Assembly: GCA_001263235.1 (NCBI GenBank)
Contig: LGRD01000024.1
Span: forward strand, 124,001-188,000
Reading direction: 5' to 3'
Source of the DNA: Methylibium sp. NZG
Lineage (GTDB): Bacteria; Pseudomonadota; Gammaproteobacteria; Burkholderiales; Burkholderiaceae_C
DNA length: 64,000 bases
Position 1 is the first letter of the stretch, and each line of letters starts with the position of its first letter. The notes under the pieces were generated by a model. It was not told the DNA's origin. It ran no database searches and was given only the letters and a program-made list of their open reading frames with translations. Below are positions 29,987 to 40,543 of the stretch, in pieces. Made by a program: the position numbers and the translations under genes.

Positions 29987-31015
29987 GTGGCGCATGCCAC
30001 GCTGTCGGAGATCGCGGCGCACCTCGGCGCTAAACTGATCGGCGATCCCGCACTCCTGATTGACCGCATCGGCTCGCTGGCTGGTGCCGCCCCAACGACG
30101 ATCAGCTTCGTCGCCAACCCCCGGTATGCATCGCAACTGGCCTCGACGCACGCAGGCTGCGTGATCGTCGGCCCCGCGTTGCGCGATGCGGCAGCGGCGC
30201 GCGGAGCAGTCATCGTCGCCGACGATCCTTACCTGGCCTACGCACGGCTGAGCCAATGGTGGGCGGCGCGTGACCGACCCGCTGCCGCGGCGGGCGTGCA
30301 TGCGAGCGCGGTGGTCGATGCGTTGGCCAGTGTCGCGCACAGCGCATCGGTCGGCGCACTGGCTGTGATCGAGGCCGGCGCGGTGGTGGGCGAGGGCGCG
30401 CAGATCGGCCCGCACTGCGTGATCGGCGCGCACGCTCGCGTTGGCGCGCACACCCGGCTGGCGGCACGTGTCACGCTGGCGGCAGGGTGCTCGATCGGCG
30501 AGCGCGGCATCGTTCACAGCGGCGCAGTGATCGGCGCCGACGGCTTCGGCTTCGCGCCCGCCGAGGGTCGCTGGGAAAAGATCGAGCAACTCGGCGCGGT
30601 GCGCATTGGCAACGATGTGGAGATCGGCGCCAACACCTGCATCGACCGCGGCGCGCTCGAAGACACGGTCATCGAAGACGGCGTCAAGCTCGACAACCTG
30701 GTGCAAATCGGCCACAACGTGCACGTCGGCGCGCACACCGCGATGGCCGGTTGTGCTGGCGTGGCCGGCAGCGCGGTGATCGGTGCGCACTGCACGGTGG
30801 GCGGCGGCGCGATCGTGCTCGGCCACCTGAGCCTGGCCGACCATGTGCACATCTCGGCCGCCAGCGTCGTGATGCGCTCGATCCGCGAGCCCGGCCAGTA
30901 CAGTGGTGTGTTCCCCATAGCCGACAATGCCTCGTGGGAGAAGAATGCCGCCACGCTGCGCCAGTTGCATGCCCTGCGCGACCGGCTGCGTGCCCTGGAG
31001 AAGAAGACACCATGA
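29987..31015 (+). CDS. lpxD: UDP-3-O-acylglucosamine N-acyltransferase LpxD
   Basis: LpxD adds the second hydroxyacyl chain in lipid A synthesis. The 342-residue protein has an N-terminal uridine-binding domain followed by a left-handed beta-helix of hexapeptide repeats. The conserved GADGFGFA and [18 protein letters not shown] segment carries the catalytic His. The start is GTG, 3 bp after skp. The stop overlaps the fabZ start. The order lpxD-fabZ-lpxA-lpxB is standard for Gram-negative bacteria. Confidence 0.97.
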   Translation: MAHATLSEIAAHLGAKLIGDPALLIDRIGSLAGAAPTTISFVANPRYASQLASTHAGCVIVGPALRDAAAARGAVIVADDPYLAYARLSQWWAARDRPAAAAGVHASAVVDALASVAHSASVGALAVIEAGAVVGEGAQIGPHCVIGAHARVGAHTRLAARVTLAAGCSIGERGIVHSGAVIGADGFGFAPAEGRWEKIEQLGAVRIGNDVEIGANTCIDRGALEDTVIEDGVKLDNLVQIGHNVHVGAHTAMAGCAGVAGSAVIGAHCTVGGGAIVLGHLSLADHVHISAASVVMRSIREPGQYSGVFPIADNASWEKNAATLRQLHALRDRLRALEKKTP

Positions 31016-31452
31016 TGGACATCCACCAGATACTGAAGAAGCTGCCGCACCGCTACCCCATCCTGCTGGTGGACCGCGTGCTCGAGCTTGAAAAGGGCAA
31101 GCGCATCAAGGCGCTGAAGAACGTGACCATCAATGAGCACTTCTTTCTCGGCCACTTTCCGAACCGGCCGGTCATGCCCGGCGTGCTGATGATCGAGGCG
31201 CTGGCGCAGGCCGCGGCGATCCTCAGCTTCGAGACACTCGGCTCAGTGCCGGACGACAAGTCGGTCTACTACTTCGGCGGCATCGATGCGGCGCGCTTCA
31301 AGCGGCCGGTCGAGCCGGGCGACCAGTTGATCCTTGAGGCGACGCTGGACCGCATGAAGTCCGGCGTCTTCAAGTTCAGCACCCGCGCGCTGGTGGGCGA
31401 CGAGCTCGCGGTCGAGGCGCAGTTGATCTGCACCGTGCGCAGCTTTGCCTGA
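31012..31452 (+). CDS. fabZ: (3R)-hydroxyacyl-ACP dehydratase FabZ
   Basis: FabZ dehydrates hydroxyacyl-ACP in fatty acid synthesis and competes with LpxA for hydroxymyristoyl-ACP. The 146-residue hot-dog protein shows [32 protein letters not shown] with the catalytic His, and the active-site Glu in [11 protein letters not shown]. The first of two adjacent ATGs (31012) overlaps the lpxD stop. The open frame extends far upstream within lpxD but is a shadow there. Confidence 0.98.
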   Translation: MMDIHQILKKLPHRYPILLVDRVLELEKGKRIKALKNVTINEHFFLGHFPNRPVMPGVLMIEALAQAAAILSFETLGSVPDDKSVYYFGGIDAARFKRPVEPGDQLILEATLDRMKSGVFKFSTRALVGDELAVEAQLICTVRSFA

Positions 31453-31484
31453 CGCGCGGCTGAGGCTCCAGCGCAGCCAAGCTC

Positions 31485-32273
31485 ATGGCGACCATCCACC
31501 CCACCGCGATCGTCAATCCCGGCGCCGAGCTGGGCGAGTCGGTCAGCGTCGACGCCTACGCGATCGTGCGCGCGGGTGTGCGCATCGGCGAGGGCACGCG
31601 CATCGGGCCGCACTGCGTGATCGAGGGCCGCACCACGATCGGCCGCGACAACAAGGTCTTCCAGTTCTGCTCGCTCGGTGCGGCGCCGCAAGACAAGAAG
31701 TACGCCGGTGAGCCGACCGAACTGCACATCGGCGACCGCAACACCATCCGCGAGTTCTGCACCTTCAACCTCGGCACCGCGCAAGACGCCGGCGTGACGC
31801 GCCTGGGCGACGACAACTGGGTCATGGCCTACGTGCACCTGGCGCACGATTGCCAGGTCGGCAGCAAGACGATCTTCGCCAACAACGCGGCGCTGGCCGG
31901 CCATGTGCACGTGGGCGACTGGGTGATTCTGGGTGGCTACACCTCGGTGCACCAGTTCGCACGCATCGGCGCCCACGCGATGACGGGCATGGGCACCGTG
32001 CTCACGCAAGACGTGCCGCCGTTCGCCACGGTTGCCGGCAACCCGCCGCAGGCGCGCGGCTTCAACCTCGAAGGCCTGAAGCGGCGCGGCTTTTCGCCCG
32101 AGCGGGTGGCGGCGGTCAAGCAGATGCACCGGCTGATCTTTCGTTCCGGCCTGACGCTCGATGCCGCCCGCGCGGGCTTGGGCGAGATCGCAGAGAAGTT
32201 GCCGGAGGCGAAGGCCGACGTCGATACGATGGCCGCCTTTTTGGCCCAATCCACGCGCGGCATCGTCCGTTGA
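31485..32273 (+). CDS. lpxA: UDP-N-acetylglucosamine O-acyltransferase LpxA
   Basis: LpxA carries out the first step of lipid A synthesis. The 262-residue protein is a hexapeptide-repeat beta-helix beginning [17 protein letters not shown]. It has [20 protein letters not shown], the catalytic His region [12 protein letters not shown] and the C-terminal helical part [17 protein letters not shown]. Length matches E. coli LpxA. lpxB starts 10 bp after its stop. Confidence 0.98.
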   Translation: MATIHPTAIVNPGAELGESVSVDAYAIVRAGVRIGEGTRIGPHCVIEGRTTIGRDNKVFQFCSLGAAPQDKKYAGEPTELHIGDRNTIREFCTFNLGTAQDAGVTRLGDDNWVMAYVHLAHDCQVGSKTIFANNAALAGHVHVGDWVILGGYTSVHQFARIGAHAMTGMGTVLTQDVPPFATVAGNPPQARGFNLEGLKRRGFSPERVAAVKQMHRLIFRSGLTLDAARAGLGEIAEKLPEAKADVDTMAAFLAQSTRGIVR

Positions 32274-32283
32274 TCTCGACCCG

Positions 32284-33426
32284 ATGAACCTGGCACCCCA
32301 TTTCGCGGTGGTGGCTGGCGAAGCCTCGGGCGACTTGCTTGCAGGCCTTTTGCTCGGTGGCCTGAAGGCGCGCTGGCCCGCGCTGCGCAGCAGTGGCATC
32401 GGTGGGCCGCAGATGGCTGCGCACGGCTTCGACGCCTGGTGGCCGCACGACAAGCTGGCGGTGCGCGGCTATGTGGAGGTGCTCAGTCACTACCGGGAGA
32501 TTGCCGGCATCCGCAACCAGTTGGCCGAGCGGCTGCTCGCCGAGCGGCCCGACGTGTTCATCGGCGTGGATGCGCCCGACTTCAACCTCGACCTCGAAAA
32601 GCGCCTCAAGGCTCAAGGCATCAAGACGATTCATTTCGTCAGCCCGTCGATCTGGGCCTGGCGCGGCAAGCGCATCGAGAAGATCCGCGAAGCTGCCGAC
32701 CTGGTGCTTTGCATCTTCCCGTTCGAGCCGGCGCTTTACGCCAAGCACGGCGTGGCCGCCACCTACGTCGGTCACCCGGTGGCCGATGTGATTCCGATGC
32801 AGCCGCCGCGCGCCGCCAGCCGCGCAGCGCTCGGTCTGAGCGACACCGACACGGTGGTTGCCGTGCTGCCGGGCAGCCGCCGCTCCGAAATTCAGTACAT
32901 CGCTGCACGGCTGCTCGGCGCCGCGAAAGAGATGGCGCGCCAGCGGCCCGGCCTGCGCTTCATCGTGCCGGTGGTGCCGGGCCTGCGCCGCCTGATCGAG
33001 CCGCTGCGCAAGCAGCATGCGGCCGATGTAAAGATCGAGCTGCTCGACGGCCGCTCGCACGAAGCGCTGGCCGCGTGCGACGTGGCGCTCGTGGCCAGCG
33101 GCACCGCCACGCTGGAGGCCGCGCTGTTCAAGCGCCCGATGGTGATCGTCTACAGCATGCACCCGCTGAGCTGGCAGATGACCAAGCGCATGAAGTACCA
33201 GCCCTGGGTCGGCCTGCCCAACATCTTGCTCAACGATTTCGCGGTGCCCGAACTTCTGCAGGGCGACGCGACGCCGCCCAAGATCGCGCAAGCCGCGCTG
33301 GCCTGGCTCGACGACCCGGCGCGTGCAGTGGCGTTGAGCGAGCGCTTCATGGCGCTGCACCAGCAGCTGCGTTGCAACACCGCCCTGGCGGCCACCGATG
33401 CCATCGAGAAAGTCATCGCGGCCTAG
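32284..33426 (+). CDS. lpxB: Lipid-A-disaccharide synthase LpxB
   Basis: LpxB joins UDP-diacylglucosamine and lipid X to make the lipid A disaccharide at the inner membrane. The 380-residue GT19 protein shows [46 protein letters not shown] and the donor-binding [12 protein letters not shown]. The ATG at 32284 gives the canonical N-terminus; the frame continues upstream inside lpxA as a shadow. The 3' end overlaps rnhB by 29 bp. Confidence 0.97.
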   Translation: MNLAPHFAVVAGEASGDLLAGLLLGGLKARWPALRSSGIGGPQMAAHGFDAWWPHDKLAVRGYVEVLSHYREIAGIRNQLAERLLAERPDVFIGVDAPDFNLDLEKRLKAQGIKTIHFVSPSIWAWRGKRIEKIREAADLVLCIFPFEPALYAKHGVAATYVGHPVADVIPMQPPRAASRAALGLSDTDTVVAVLPGSRRSEIQYIAARLLGAAKEMARQRPGLRFIVPVVPGLRRLIEPLRKQHAADVKIELLDGRSHEALAACDVALVASGTATLEAALFKRPMVIVYSMHPLSWQMTKRMKYQPWVGLPNILLNDFAVPELLQGDATPPKIAQAALAWLDDPARAVALSERFMALHQQLRCNTALAATDAIEKVIAA

Positions 33427-34060
33427 GCAGCTCGAGCTGAGCTTCAGCCCGCTCGGGCTGATTGCTGGCGTGGACGAAGCCGGCCGCGGCCCACTCGCCG
33501 GCCCGGTGGTGGCTGCGGCGGTGATGCTCGACGAACTGCAACCCATTCGCGGCTTGAGGGACTCCAAGCTGCTGACCGCGCGTGCCCGCGATCGCTTGTT
33601 CGACGAGATCCGCGCCAAGGCGCTGTGCTGCAGCATCGCCATGGCCAGCGTCGAAGAAATCGACCGCCTCAACATCCTGCAAGCCACGCTGCTGGCGATG
33701 AGCCGCGCGGTCGACGGCCTGCGCCTCAAGCCGCACAAGGTGCTCGTCGACGGCAACCGCCTGCCGGTGTTGAAGGTGCTGAGCGAGGCGATCGTCAAGG
33801 GCGACGCCAAGGTCAAGGCGATCTCGGCCGCGTCGATACTGGCCAAGGTGCACCGCGACCGATTGTGCGCAGACTTGCACCAAGCGCACCCGCAGTACGG
33901 CTTCGATGGCCACAAGGGTTACGCGACCGCGGCGCACCTGGCCGCGTTGCGCGCGCACGGCGCGTGTGCGCAGCACCGGCGCTCGTTTGCGCCCGTGCGC
34001 GAGGTGTTGGGTGAGTCGGCAGTCGTCAAGGCCGACACGCCGCTGGCCGACCATGCCTGA
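33398..34060 (+). CDS. rnhB: Ribonuclease HII
   Basis: RNase HII cuts RNA in RNA-DNA hybrids and removes single ribonucleotides. The 220-residue protein has the first catalytic Asp-Glu in [15 protein letters not shown], the second acidic site in VDGNRLP and [32 protein letters not shown] also matches the family. The ATG at 33398 lies inside the lpxB end, which adds about 20 basic residues before the conserved core. It is the usual partner of lpxB. Confidence 0.95.
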   Translation: MPSRKSSRPRQLELSFSPLGLIAGVDEAGRGPLAGPVVAAAVMLDELQPIRGLRDSKLLTARARDRLFDEIRAKALCCSIAMASVEEIDRLNILQATLLAMSRAVDGLRLKPHKVLVDGNRLPVLKVLSEAIVKGDAKVKAISAASILAKVHRDRLCADLHQAHPQYGFDGHKGYATAAHLAALRAHGACAQHRRSFAPVREVLGESAVVKADTPLADHA

Positions 34061-34832
34061 GCCAAGGCACATCGCCTCCCGCGACAACGCGCTGCTGGTG
34101 AAGCTGCGCAAGCTGGTGGCCGACCCGGCCGGCTACCGGAAGATGGGGCAGGTGTGGATCGAGGGTGAGCACCTGTGCGCGGCCTGGCAACAGCGCGGCG
34201 GCGCGGTGCTGCAGGCGGTGTTGACCGACGCCGCCTGGGACGATCCGGGCCTGCGTGAACTGACGGCGCGCGCCGACGCAACGGCCGTCATTTCGCCATC
34301 GCTGATGGCCGGCATCAGCACGCTCGAATCGAGCCCGCCGATCGCCTTCTGCGTGTCCTGGCCCGGCGCTGGCGAGTTGCAGGCTGGTGTGGCCAGCATC
34401 GTGCTCGACCGGCTGCAGGACGCGGGCAACGTCGGCAACTTGCTGCGCAGCGCGGCGGCGTTCGGCGTCGGGCAGGTGGTCGCGCTGAAGGGCACGGTGG
34501 CGCTGTGGTCGTCCAAGGTGCTGCGCGCCGGCATGGGCGCGCATTTCGGGCTGCACCTGGTCGAGGCTGTCGATGAAGCGGCGCTTGAAGGCCTGGGTGT
34601 GCCGCTGTTAGCAGGAAGTTCGCACGCCGCTCAGGCGATCCATCAGGTAGCGCTGCCCTGGCCCTGCGCCTGGGTGCTGGGCCATGAAGGGCAGGGCGTG
34701 TCGCCCGCCTTGATGAGCCGCTGCGCGCAGGTGCTGCGCATTCCGCAGCCGGGTGGCGAAGAGTCGCTCAATGTCGCCGCGGCGGCGGCGGTTTGTTTGT
34801 ACGAATCGGCACGGCAGCGCGGGGCGGTGTAG
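34053..34832 (+). CDS. SpoU-family RNA 2'-O-methyltransferase
   Basis: This 259-residue SAM-dependent methyltransferase of the SPOUT class modifies ribose 2'-OH groups in rRNA or tRNA. SpoU motifs are visible: motif 1 [21 protein letters not shown], motif 2 [12 protein letters not shown] and motif 3 [18 protein letters not shown]. The N-terminal part matches the substrate-binding domain of the TrmH/RlmB type. The target RNA cannot be told from sequence. The ATG at 34053 overlaps the rnhB stop by 8 bp. Confidence 0.92.
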   Translation: MPEPRHIASRDNALLVKLRKLVADPAGYRKMGQVWIEGEHLCAAWQQRGGAVLQAVLTDAAWDDPGLRELTARADATAVISPSLMAGISTLESSPPIAFCVSWPGAGELQAGVASIVLDRLQDAGNVGNLLRSAAAFGVGQVVALKGTVALWSSKVLRAGMGAHFGLHLVEAVDEAALEGLGVPLLAGSSHAAQAIHQVALPWPCAWVLGHEGQGVSPALMSRCAQVLRIPQPGGEESLNVAAAAAVCLYESARQRGAV

Positions 34833-34841
34833 CGCGCGTCG

Positions 34842-35663
34842 TCAGTACATCAACCGATCCGGCCGGAGGTCGCGCAGGATCGTCGTCGCGATCTCCTCGA
34901 TCGACTTGTGCGTCGACGACAGCCACGCGATGCCCTCGCGTCGCATCATCGCCTCGGCTTCGTTGACTTCGTGGCGGCAGTTCTCGATCGACGCGTACTT
35001 GCTGCCTGGCCGGCGCTCGTTTCGGATGTGGCTCAGCCGGTCGGGCGCGATCGTCAGGCCGAAGCACTTTTTCTTGTACGGCAGCAGTGACTTCGGAATT
35101 GCGCCGCGGTCGAAGTCTTCCGGGATCAGCGGGTAGTTGGCGGCCTTGATGCCGTGCTGCATCGCCAGGTACAGCGAGGTCGGCGTCTTGCCGCTGCGGC
35201 TCACGCCGACCAGGATCACGTCGGCCTCGGCCAGGTTCTTCGACGACTGCCCGTCGTCGTGCGCGAGCGAGAAGTTGATGGCCTCGATGCGGTCGGTGTA
35301 CTCCTGGCTTTTCGACACGTCGGAGAAACGCCCGACGCGGTGGTTCGACGTCATGCCGAACTCGGCCTCCAGCGGTTCGACGAAGGTGTTGAACATGTCC
35401 AGCACCAGGCCGCGGCTGCGCTCCTTGAGGATGCCCAGCACGTCGGCGTCGACCAAGGTCACGAACACGATCGGCTTCTTGCCCTCGAGGTCGGCCGCGT
35501 GGTTGATCTCGAGCACCACCTGGTGCGCCTTGTCCACCGTGTCGATGAACGGCCGGCGCACGTGGCGCGGCTTGACGGCGAACTGGTTCAGGATCGAGTT
35601 GCCGAAGGTCTCGGCGGTGATGCCCGTGCTGTCGGACACAAAGAAGACTGTGCGGTTTGGCAT
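34842..35663 (-). CDS. ppsR: PEP synthetase regulatory protein (kinase/pyrophosphorylase)
   Basis: PpsR inactivates PEP synthetase by ADP-dependent phosphorylation and reactivates it by phosphate-dependent dephosphorylation. The 273-residue DUF299 protein has the N-terminal FFVSDSTGITAET and the P-loop-like GVSRSGKTPTSLYLA. The Arg/Lys-rich C-terminal part has CRHEVNEAEAMMRREGI. It is divergently arranged from ppsA, its substrate, with 255 bp between the start codons, which fixes its role well. Confidence 0.96.
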   Translation of the reverse strand: MPNRTVFFVSDSTGITAETFGNSILNQFAVKPRHVRRPFIDTVDKAHQVVLEINHAADLEGKKPIVFVTLVDADVLGILKERSRGLVLDMFNTFVEPLEAEFGMTSNHRVGRFSDVSKSQEYTDRIEAINFSLAHDDGQSSKNLAEADVILVGVSRSGKTPTSLYLAMQHGIKAANYPLIPEDFDRGAIPKSLLPYKKKCFGLTIAPDRLSHIRNERRPGSKYASIENCRHEVNEAEAMMRREGIAWLSSTHKSIEEIATTILRDLRPDRLMY

Positions 35664-35918
35664 GGCGTGGCGAAGCGTGGTTTTGGGCTGGCAACAGCGA
35701 TGGCTCGATCATAGGCAGTTGGCTCGTAGAATCGCCAGCAACCCCGCACCCCGCCCGACCGTGACTGCCGCTCCCCGCCCCGAACGCCTTGCCAAGTTCG
35801 AACTGGCCGGGTTGAGCACGCAGCATGCATGGCGCATCTCGGCCTCCCTTGAGCCCCGCTCGGGAGCCTGGGCACCCCGCGGGAGCGCACCGAATTTTCA
35901 ACCTCACGGAGCTCTCTC

Positions 35919-38327
35919 ATGTCACCCACGAACCTGGCGACCGCCCTGGTCGCGCCGTTTGAACACCTGAGAATGACCGACGTCGAGTCGGTGGGCGGCA
36001 AGAACGCCTCGCTCGGCGAAATGATCAGCCAACTCAGCCGCTCCGGCGTGCGCGTGCCGGGCGGTTTTGCCACCACGGCGTTCGCGTTCCGCCAGTTCCT
36101 GGCGCACCAAGGCCTGGCGGCGAAGATCAGCGACAAGCTCGCCACGCTGAACACCGAAGACGTGCGCGCGCTGGCCGACGCGGGAGCGCAGATTCGCCAC
36201 TGGATCGAAGCCACACCGTTCCCGGCCGACCTGGAAGCCGCCATCCGCAGCGAGTTCACCAAGCTCACCGCCGACAACGAAGGCGCATCGTTCGCGGTGC
36301 GCTCGTCGGCCACCGCCGAGGACATGCCCGACGCCTCCTTCGCCGGCCAGCAAGAGACCTTCCTCAACGTCGTCGGCATCGACGACGTGCTGGCCAAGAT
36401 GAAAGAGGTGTTCGCCAGCCTCTACAACGACCGCGCCATCAGCTACCGCGTGCACAAGGGCTACGCCCACCACGACGTGGCCTTGTCGGCCGGCGTGCAG
36501 CGCATGGTGCGCTCCGACCTGGGCGCGGCCGGTGTGATGTTCACGATGGACACCGAAAGCGGCTTCAAGGAGGTGGTGTTCATCACCTCCAGCTACGGCC
36601 TGGGCGAAACAGTGGTGCAGGGCGCTGTGAACCCGGACGAGTTCTACGTGCACAAGCCTTCGCTGCGCAACGGCAAGTCGGCCATCATCCGCCGCAACAT
36701 CGGCTCCAAGCTGATCAAGATGGAGTTCGCCACGCCAGCCGAGAAGGCCGCCACCGGCAAGCTGGTGAAGACGGTCGACACCGCGACCGAGCAGCGCAAC
36801 CGCTTCTCGCTGACCGACGCCGACGTGGCCGAGCTGGCCGGCTACGCGCTGACGATCGAGCAGCACTACGGCCGCGCGATGGACATCGAGTGGGGCAAGG
36901 ACGGCGCCGACGGCAAGCTCTACATCCTGCAGGCGCGGCCCGAAACGGTGAAGAGCCAGGCGGCCGACAAGGTGGAGCAGCGCTTCAAGCTCAAGAGCAC
37001 GGGCGTCGTGCTCGCCGAAGGCCGTGCCATCGGCCAGAAGATCGGCACCGGGCCTGTGCGCATCGTGCACAGCCTGGCCGACATGGACCAGGTGCAACCC
37101 GGTGACGTTCTGGTGACCGACATGACCGACCCGAACTGGGAGCCGGTGATGAAGCGCGCTGCGGCCATCGTCACCAACCGCGGCGGGCGCACCTGCCATG
37201 CCGCGATCATCGCGCGCGAACTCGGCGTGCCGGCGGTGGTGGGTTGCGGCGATGCGACCGACACGCTGAAGGACGGCGCGCTCGTGACCGTGGCGTGCTC
37301 GGAAGGCGACACCGGCTATGTCTACGACGGCCTGCTGGAGACCGAAGTCAGCGACGTGGAGCGCGGCGAGCTGCCGTACTGCCCGGTCAAGATCATGATG
37401 AATGTGGGCAACCCGCAGCTCGCCTTCGACTTCTGTCAGATGCCCAACTCCGGCGTCGGCCTGGCGCGGCTTGAGTTCATCATCAACAACAACATCGGCG
37501 TGCACCCGAAGGCGATCCTCGACTACCCGAACATCGACCTCGACCTGAAGAAGGCGGTCGAGAGCGTGGCGCGCGGGCACGCGTCGCCGCGTGCGTTCTA
37601 TGTCGACAAGCTGGTCGAGGGCATCGCGACCATCGCTGCGGCGTTCTGGCCTAAGCCGGTCATCGTTCGCTTGAGCGACTTCAAGAGCAACGAGTACCGC
37701 AAGCTGATCGGTGGCTCACGCTATGAGCCTGAAGAAGAGAACCCGATGCTCGGCTTTCGCGGTGCGTCGCGCTACATCAGCGAAGCGTTCGGCGAAGCCT
37801 TTGCGATGGAGTGCGAGGCGCTGCGCCGCGTGCGCGCCGACATGGGCCTCACCAACGTCGAGATCATGGTGCCCTTCGTGCGCACGCTGGCGCAGGCCGA
37901 CCGCGTGGTCGGCATGCTCGCCGAGCGCGGCTTGAAGCGCGCCTCGGCCGGCGGCAAGGACGGCCTGAAGATCATCATGATGTGCGAGGTGCCCAGCAAC
38001 GCGATCCTGGCCGACCAGTTCCTCGAGTACTTCGATGGCATGTCGATCGGCTCGAACGACCTGACGCAGTTGACGCTCGGCCTGGACCGCGACTCGGGCA
38101 TGGAGTTGCTGGCGAAAGACTTCGACGAGCGCGACCCCGCGGTGAAGGCCATGATCTCGCGCGCCATCGCGGCGTGTCGCGCGCACGGCAAGTACGTCGG
38201 CATCTGCGGCCAGGGGCCGAGCGACCACCCGGACTTTGCGGACTGGCTGGCGCAGGAGGGGATCGCGTCGATTTCGCTGAACCCGGACACGGTGGTCGAG
38301 ACCTGGAAGCGGTTGGCGAAGCGCTGA
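35919..38327 (+). CDS. ppsA: Phosphoenolpyruvate synthase
   Basis: PpsA converts pyruvate, ATP and water to PEP, AMP and phosphate for gluconeogenesis. The 802-residue protein has the nucleotide-binding N-terminal domain ([35 protein letters not shown]) and the phosphohistidine domain with [18 protein letters not shown]. The C-terminal PEP/pyruvate domain has [19 protein letters not shown], the metal site region MCEVPSNAI and ICGQGPSD. The 5' leader is long (up to about 180 nt after a possible TAGAAT -10 box at 35727). Activity is presumably set by the divergent PpsR. Confidence 0.98.
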   Translation: MSPTNLATALVAPFEHLRMTDVESVGGKNASLGEMISQLSRSGVRVPGGFATTAFAFRQFLAHQGLAAKISDKLATLNTEDVRALADAGAQIRHWIEATPFPADLEAAIRSEFTKLTADNEGASFAVRSSATAEDMPDASFAGQQETFLNVVGIDDVLAKMKEVFASLYNDRAISYRVHKGYAHHDVALSAGVQRMVRSDLGAAGVMFTMDTESGFKEVVFITSSYGLGETVVQGAVNPDEFYVHKPSLRNGKSAIIRRNIGSKLIKMEFATPAEKAATGKLVKTVDTATEQRNRFSLTDADVAELAGYALTIEQHYGRAMDIEWGKDGADGKLYILQARPETVKSQAADKVEQRFKLKSTGVVLAEGRAIGQKIGTGPVRIVHSLADMDQVQPGDVLVTDMTDPNWEPVMKRAAAIVTNRGGRTCHAAIIARELGVPAVVGCGDATDTLKDGALVTVACSEGDTGYVYDGLLETEVSDVERGELPYCPVKIMMNVGNPQLAFDFCQMPNSGVGLARLEFIINNNIGVHPKAILDYPNIDLDLKKAVESVARGHASPRAFYVDKLVEGIATIAAAFWPKPVIVRLSDFKSNEYRKLIGGSRYEPEEENPMLGFRGASRYISEAFGEAFAMECEALRRVRADMGLTNVEIMVPFVRTLAQADRVVGMLAERGLKRASAGGKDGLKIIMMCEVPSNAILADQFLEYFDGMSIGSNDLTQLTLGLDRDSGMELLAKDFDERDPAVKAMISRAIAACRAHGKYVGICGQGPSDHPDFADWLAQEGIASISLNPDTVVETWKRLAKR

Positions 38328-38379
38328 TTGCTTTGGTTGTTTGACGGCGGACACTGATGTTCGTGCCGAGGACGGCGCG

Positions 38380-38488
38380 AGATCAGGCCGCTGGGGCACT
38401 CTGCTCCGCTCATGTCCCCCGAGCCGGGGGCCCTGCCCCGTCTCTCCTCCTTTACTTCGCTACGCAGAGCGCCCCACCGGCCTGATCT
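38380..38488. repeat. Palindromic intergenic element with 25-bp imperfect inverted repeats
   Basis: Bases 38380-38404 and 38464-38488 are inverted copies that differ at two of 25 positions. Between them lies a perfect 6-bp hairpin (CCCCCG-AGC-CGGGGG, 38416-38430). The whole element sits 53 bp after ppsA and has no long T-run. It could act as a transcription end or be a dispersed REP-like repeat. Its wording (GGGGC..CTCTGC, CTTTACTTCGCTACGCAGAGCGCCCC) resembles repeats I associate with intergenic regions of related genomes; that is recollection, not a search. Confidence 0.75.
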
Positions 38489-38524
38489 GCGGCGGTTGAG
38501 CACTGCCGCGGAGATTCAAGAGCC

Positions 38525-39150
38525 TCACAGTGGAGGCGGCATGCACATGGGACGTTTGGCCGCGAGTTTGATTACATCTCGCTGAAGTGGCTGCGCGCCA
38601 CTGAGTACGACCGATTGCATGCCGGACATGACCGCGAGCCCGTTCGCGTTGCATAGAACGCCATGTGCCAACGCCACGGGGTAGCCCTCCGAATGCCGCC
38701 GGAGTGGATGGATGCCCGCATGCGCGTACGAGTTCAGTGCCTTCCATGAGTTGTCCTTGAAGCGCGCAAGTGCTGCGTATGCTTCAATGCTTCCGGATCA
38801 ATAGCAAGTGCATCCATCATCTGTTGAGCCTGCGAGATATTCTTCGCCGATTGTTCTGATGCCAAGTCGAGGTTTGCGGTCAGTTTGGCAATATCCGATT
38901 CCGAGGCCGCATATGTGAGCCAGATCGAGCGAAGGATGGCTTCGAACTGCGAGCGGTGAACGACAAGGGCGGACGGCAGAAGCCCATCTCGGAGAAGGAG
39001 TCTCAGAGCGCGCCAGTGCTCGAACGAAAGCGAACAAGCGACATCGGCGACATTGACTTTGTCAGAATCGTTGCACAGGGGAAGGTCGACGAGAGAGATG
39101 AGTTCCTCGTCAAACGCATCAGATTCATCGAGCGCGGTGCCGAGGTCCAT
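38525..39150 (-). pseudogene. Frameshifted hypothetical gene (DUF6988-like)
   Basis: An open frame from the ATG at 39150 (with GAGGAC as ribosome-binding site) encodes about 120 sensible residues, including HRSQFEAILRSIWLTYAA. It then runs off into LRASRTTHGRH and a stop at 38734. Shifting frame near 38780-38790 continues a coherent protein: YAALARFKDNSWKALNSYAHAGIHPL and so on to a stop at 38525. The total span of 626 bp is one base short of a multiple of three, so a single-base deletion explains it. The combined product (about 209 residues) resembles a family of uncharacterised proteins I know as DUF6988; no function is known. Codon use is visibly less GC-biased than that of its neighbours, which suggests acquired DNA. 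A sequencing error cannot be excluded. Confidence 0.75.
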
Positions 39151-39217
39151 GCTTCAAGTCCTCGCCATTTGGGGGGAGGGTCTGCAGGACAAGAGCGGAG
39201 TGGTCGAAACGCCAGCC

Positions 39218-40543
39218 CTACACCAACCCATCGAACGGCAACACATCGACCAGCCCGCCGGCTTCGACGTTCCCCTGTTCGTGGTGCAACACCACCAGGC
39301 CATTCGCTTGGCTCATGCTGCGCAGAATTCCTGAGCCCTGCGAGCCGGTGATCTCGACCCGCCAGGCGCCATCGGCACTGCGGCTGACGATGCCGCGCTG
39401 GTACTCGGTGCGCCCCGGCTTTTTGCGGATCGCCGAAACGCAGGCCGCTCGCAACATCGGCAGCGGCGCCGCGGTGGTGCCACTCATCGCGAGCAGCGCG
39501 TCGCGCACAAAGGCGTAGAAGGTCACCATCACCGCCACCGGGTTGCCGGGCAGGCCGAACAGGATCGCGCTGCGTGTGCCGTCGGCGCTGCTCGAAATCC
39601 GCCCGATCGCCATCGGCCGCCCAGGCCGCATCGCGATGCGCCAGAACAGCACGTCGCCCAGCCGGGCCATCACCTGCTTGGTGTGGTCGGCCTCGCCAAC
39701 GCTGACGCCGCCCGACGTGATCACCGCGTCGGCCGTCTCGGCCGCAGACCTGAACGCCGCTTCGAGTGCGGCCGGTTCGTCGCGCACCACGCCCAGGTCG
39801 ATCAGCTCGACGCCGAGGCGCTGCAGCATGCCCCACAGCGTGTAGCGGTTGCTGTCGTACACGCAGCCGGCGGCTAGCGGCTCGCCGATCGAGCGCAACT
39901 CGTCGCCGGTGGAGAAGAACGCCACGCGCAGCCGGCGCAGCACCGGCACCTCGGCTTGGCCGAGCGAGGCGAGCAGGCCCAGGTCGGCAGGGCGCAGCAG
40001 GCGGCCGGCGCTCAACGCGGCTTCGCCACGCGCCAGGTCTTCGCCGGCCAGGCGGCGGTTGTCGCCGGTGCGCACGATGCCAGCGGGGACGCGGATGCGG
40101 TCGTTGCCTTTGTCTCCCAGCGACTTGACGAACTCTTGCGGCACCACCGTGTCGAGCCCTGCGGGCATCACCGCGCCGGTCATGATGCGCACGCAGTGCC
40201 CGCGCGCGACCGTGCCGCCGACGAACTGCTGACCGGCAAAGCCCGTGCCGACGACTTGCAGTTCGGTGTCGGCATCGGGCGAGAGGTCTGCACCGCGCAG
40301 CGCGTAGCCGTCCATCGCCGAGTTGTCATGCGCCGGCACGTTGATGGCCGAGACGATGTCGCGCGCCAGCACGCGGCCCAGCGCCGAGCGGATGGCGAGC
40401 ATCTCCACCGCCTGCACGCGCGGCACGAGGCGGGCGATGAATTCTTGCGCCTGCGCCACCGGCAGCGCGTTCGGGTCGTAGCCTGCGACGCACGAGGCGA
40501 TCTCTTGCAGCGATGGGGAAGGGGAAGCGGAGGCAGCAGTCAT
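39218..40543 (-). CDS. moeA: Molybdopterin molybdenumtransferase MoeA
   Basis: MoeA inserts molybdate into adenylylated molybdopterin, the last common step of cofactor synthesis. The 441-residue protein shows the NVPAHDNSAMDGYALR motif and IMTGAVMPAGLDTVVPQE. Further matches are FFSTGDEL, TSGGVSVGEADHTK and FGLPGNPVAVMVTF. The ATG overlaps the stop of the preceding acetyltransferase gene (ATGA). It is the last gene of the run moaA-mobA-GNAT-moeA. Confidence 0.96.
   Translation of the reverse strand: MTAASASPSPSLQEIASCVAGYDPNALPVAQAQEFIARLVPRVQAVEMLAIRSALGRVLARDIVSAINVPAHDNSAMDGYALRGADLSPDADTELQVVGTGFAGQQFVGGTVARGHCVRIMTGAVMPAGLDTVVPQEFVKSLGDKGNDRIRVPAGIVRTGDNRRLAGEDLARGEAALSAGRLLRPADLGLLASLGQAEVPVLRRLRVAFFSTGDELRSIGEPLAAGCVYDSNRYTLWGMLQRLGVELIDLGVVRDEPAALEAAFRSAAETADAVITSGGVSVGEADHTKQVMARLGDVLFWRIAMRPGRPMAIGRISSSADGTRSAILFGLPGNPVAVMVTFYAFVRDALLAMSGTTAAPLPMLRAACVSAIRKKPGRTEYQRGIVSRSADGAWRVEITGSQGSGILRSMSQANGLVVLHHEQGNVEAGGLVDVLPFDGLV

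Noticed and set aside
35795-35804. Palindrome AGTTCGAACT in the ppsA leader as an operator
   Set aside because: It is a single 10-bp palindrome with no known matching regulator and no second copy near the promoter.
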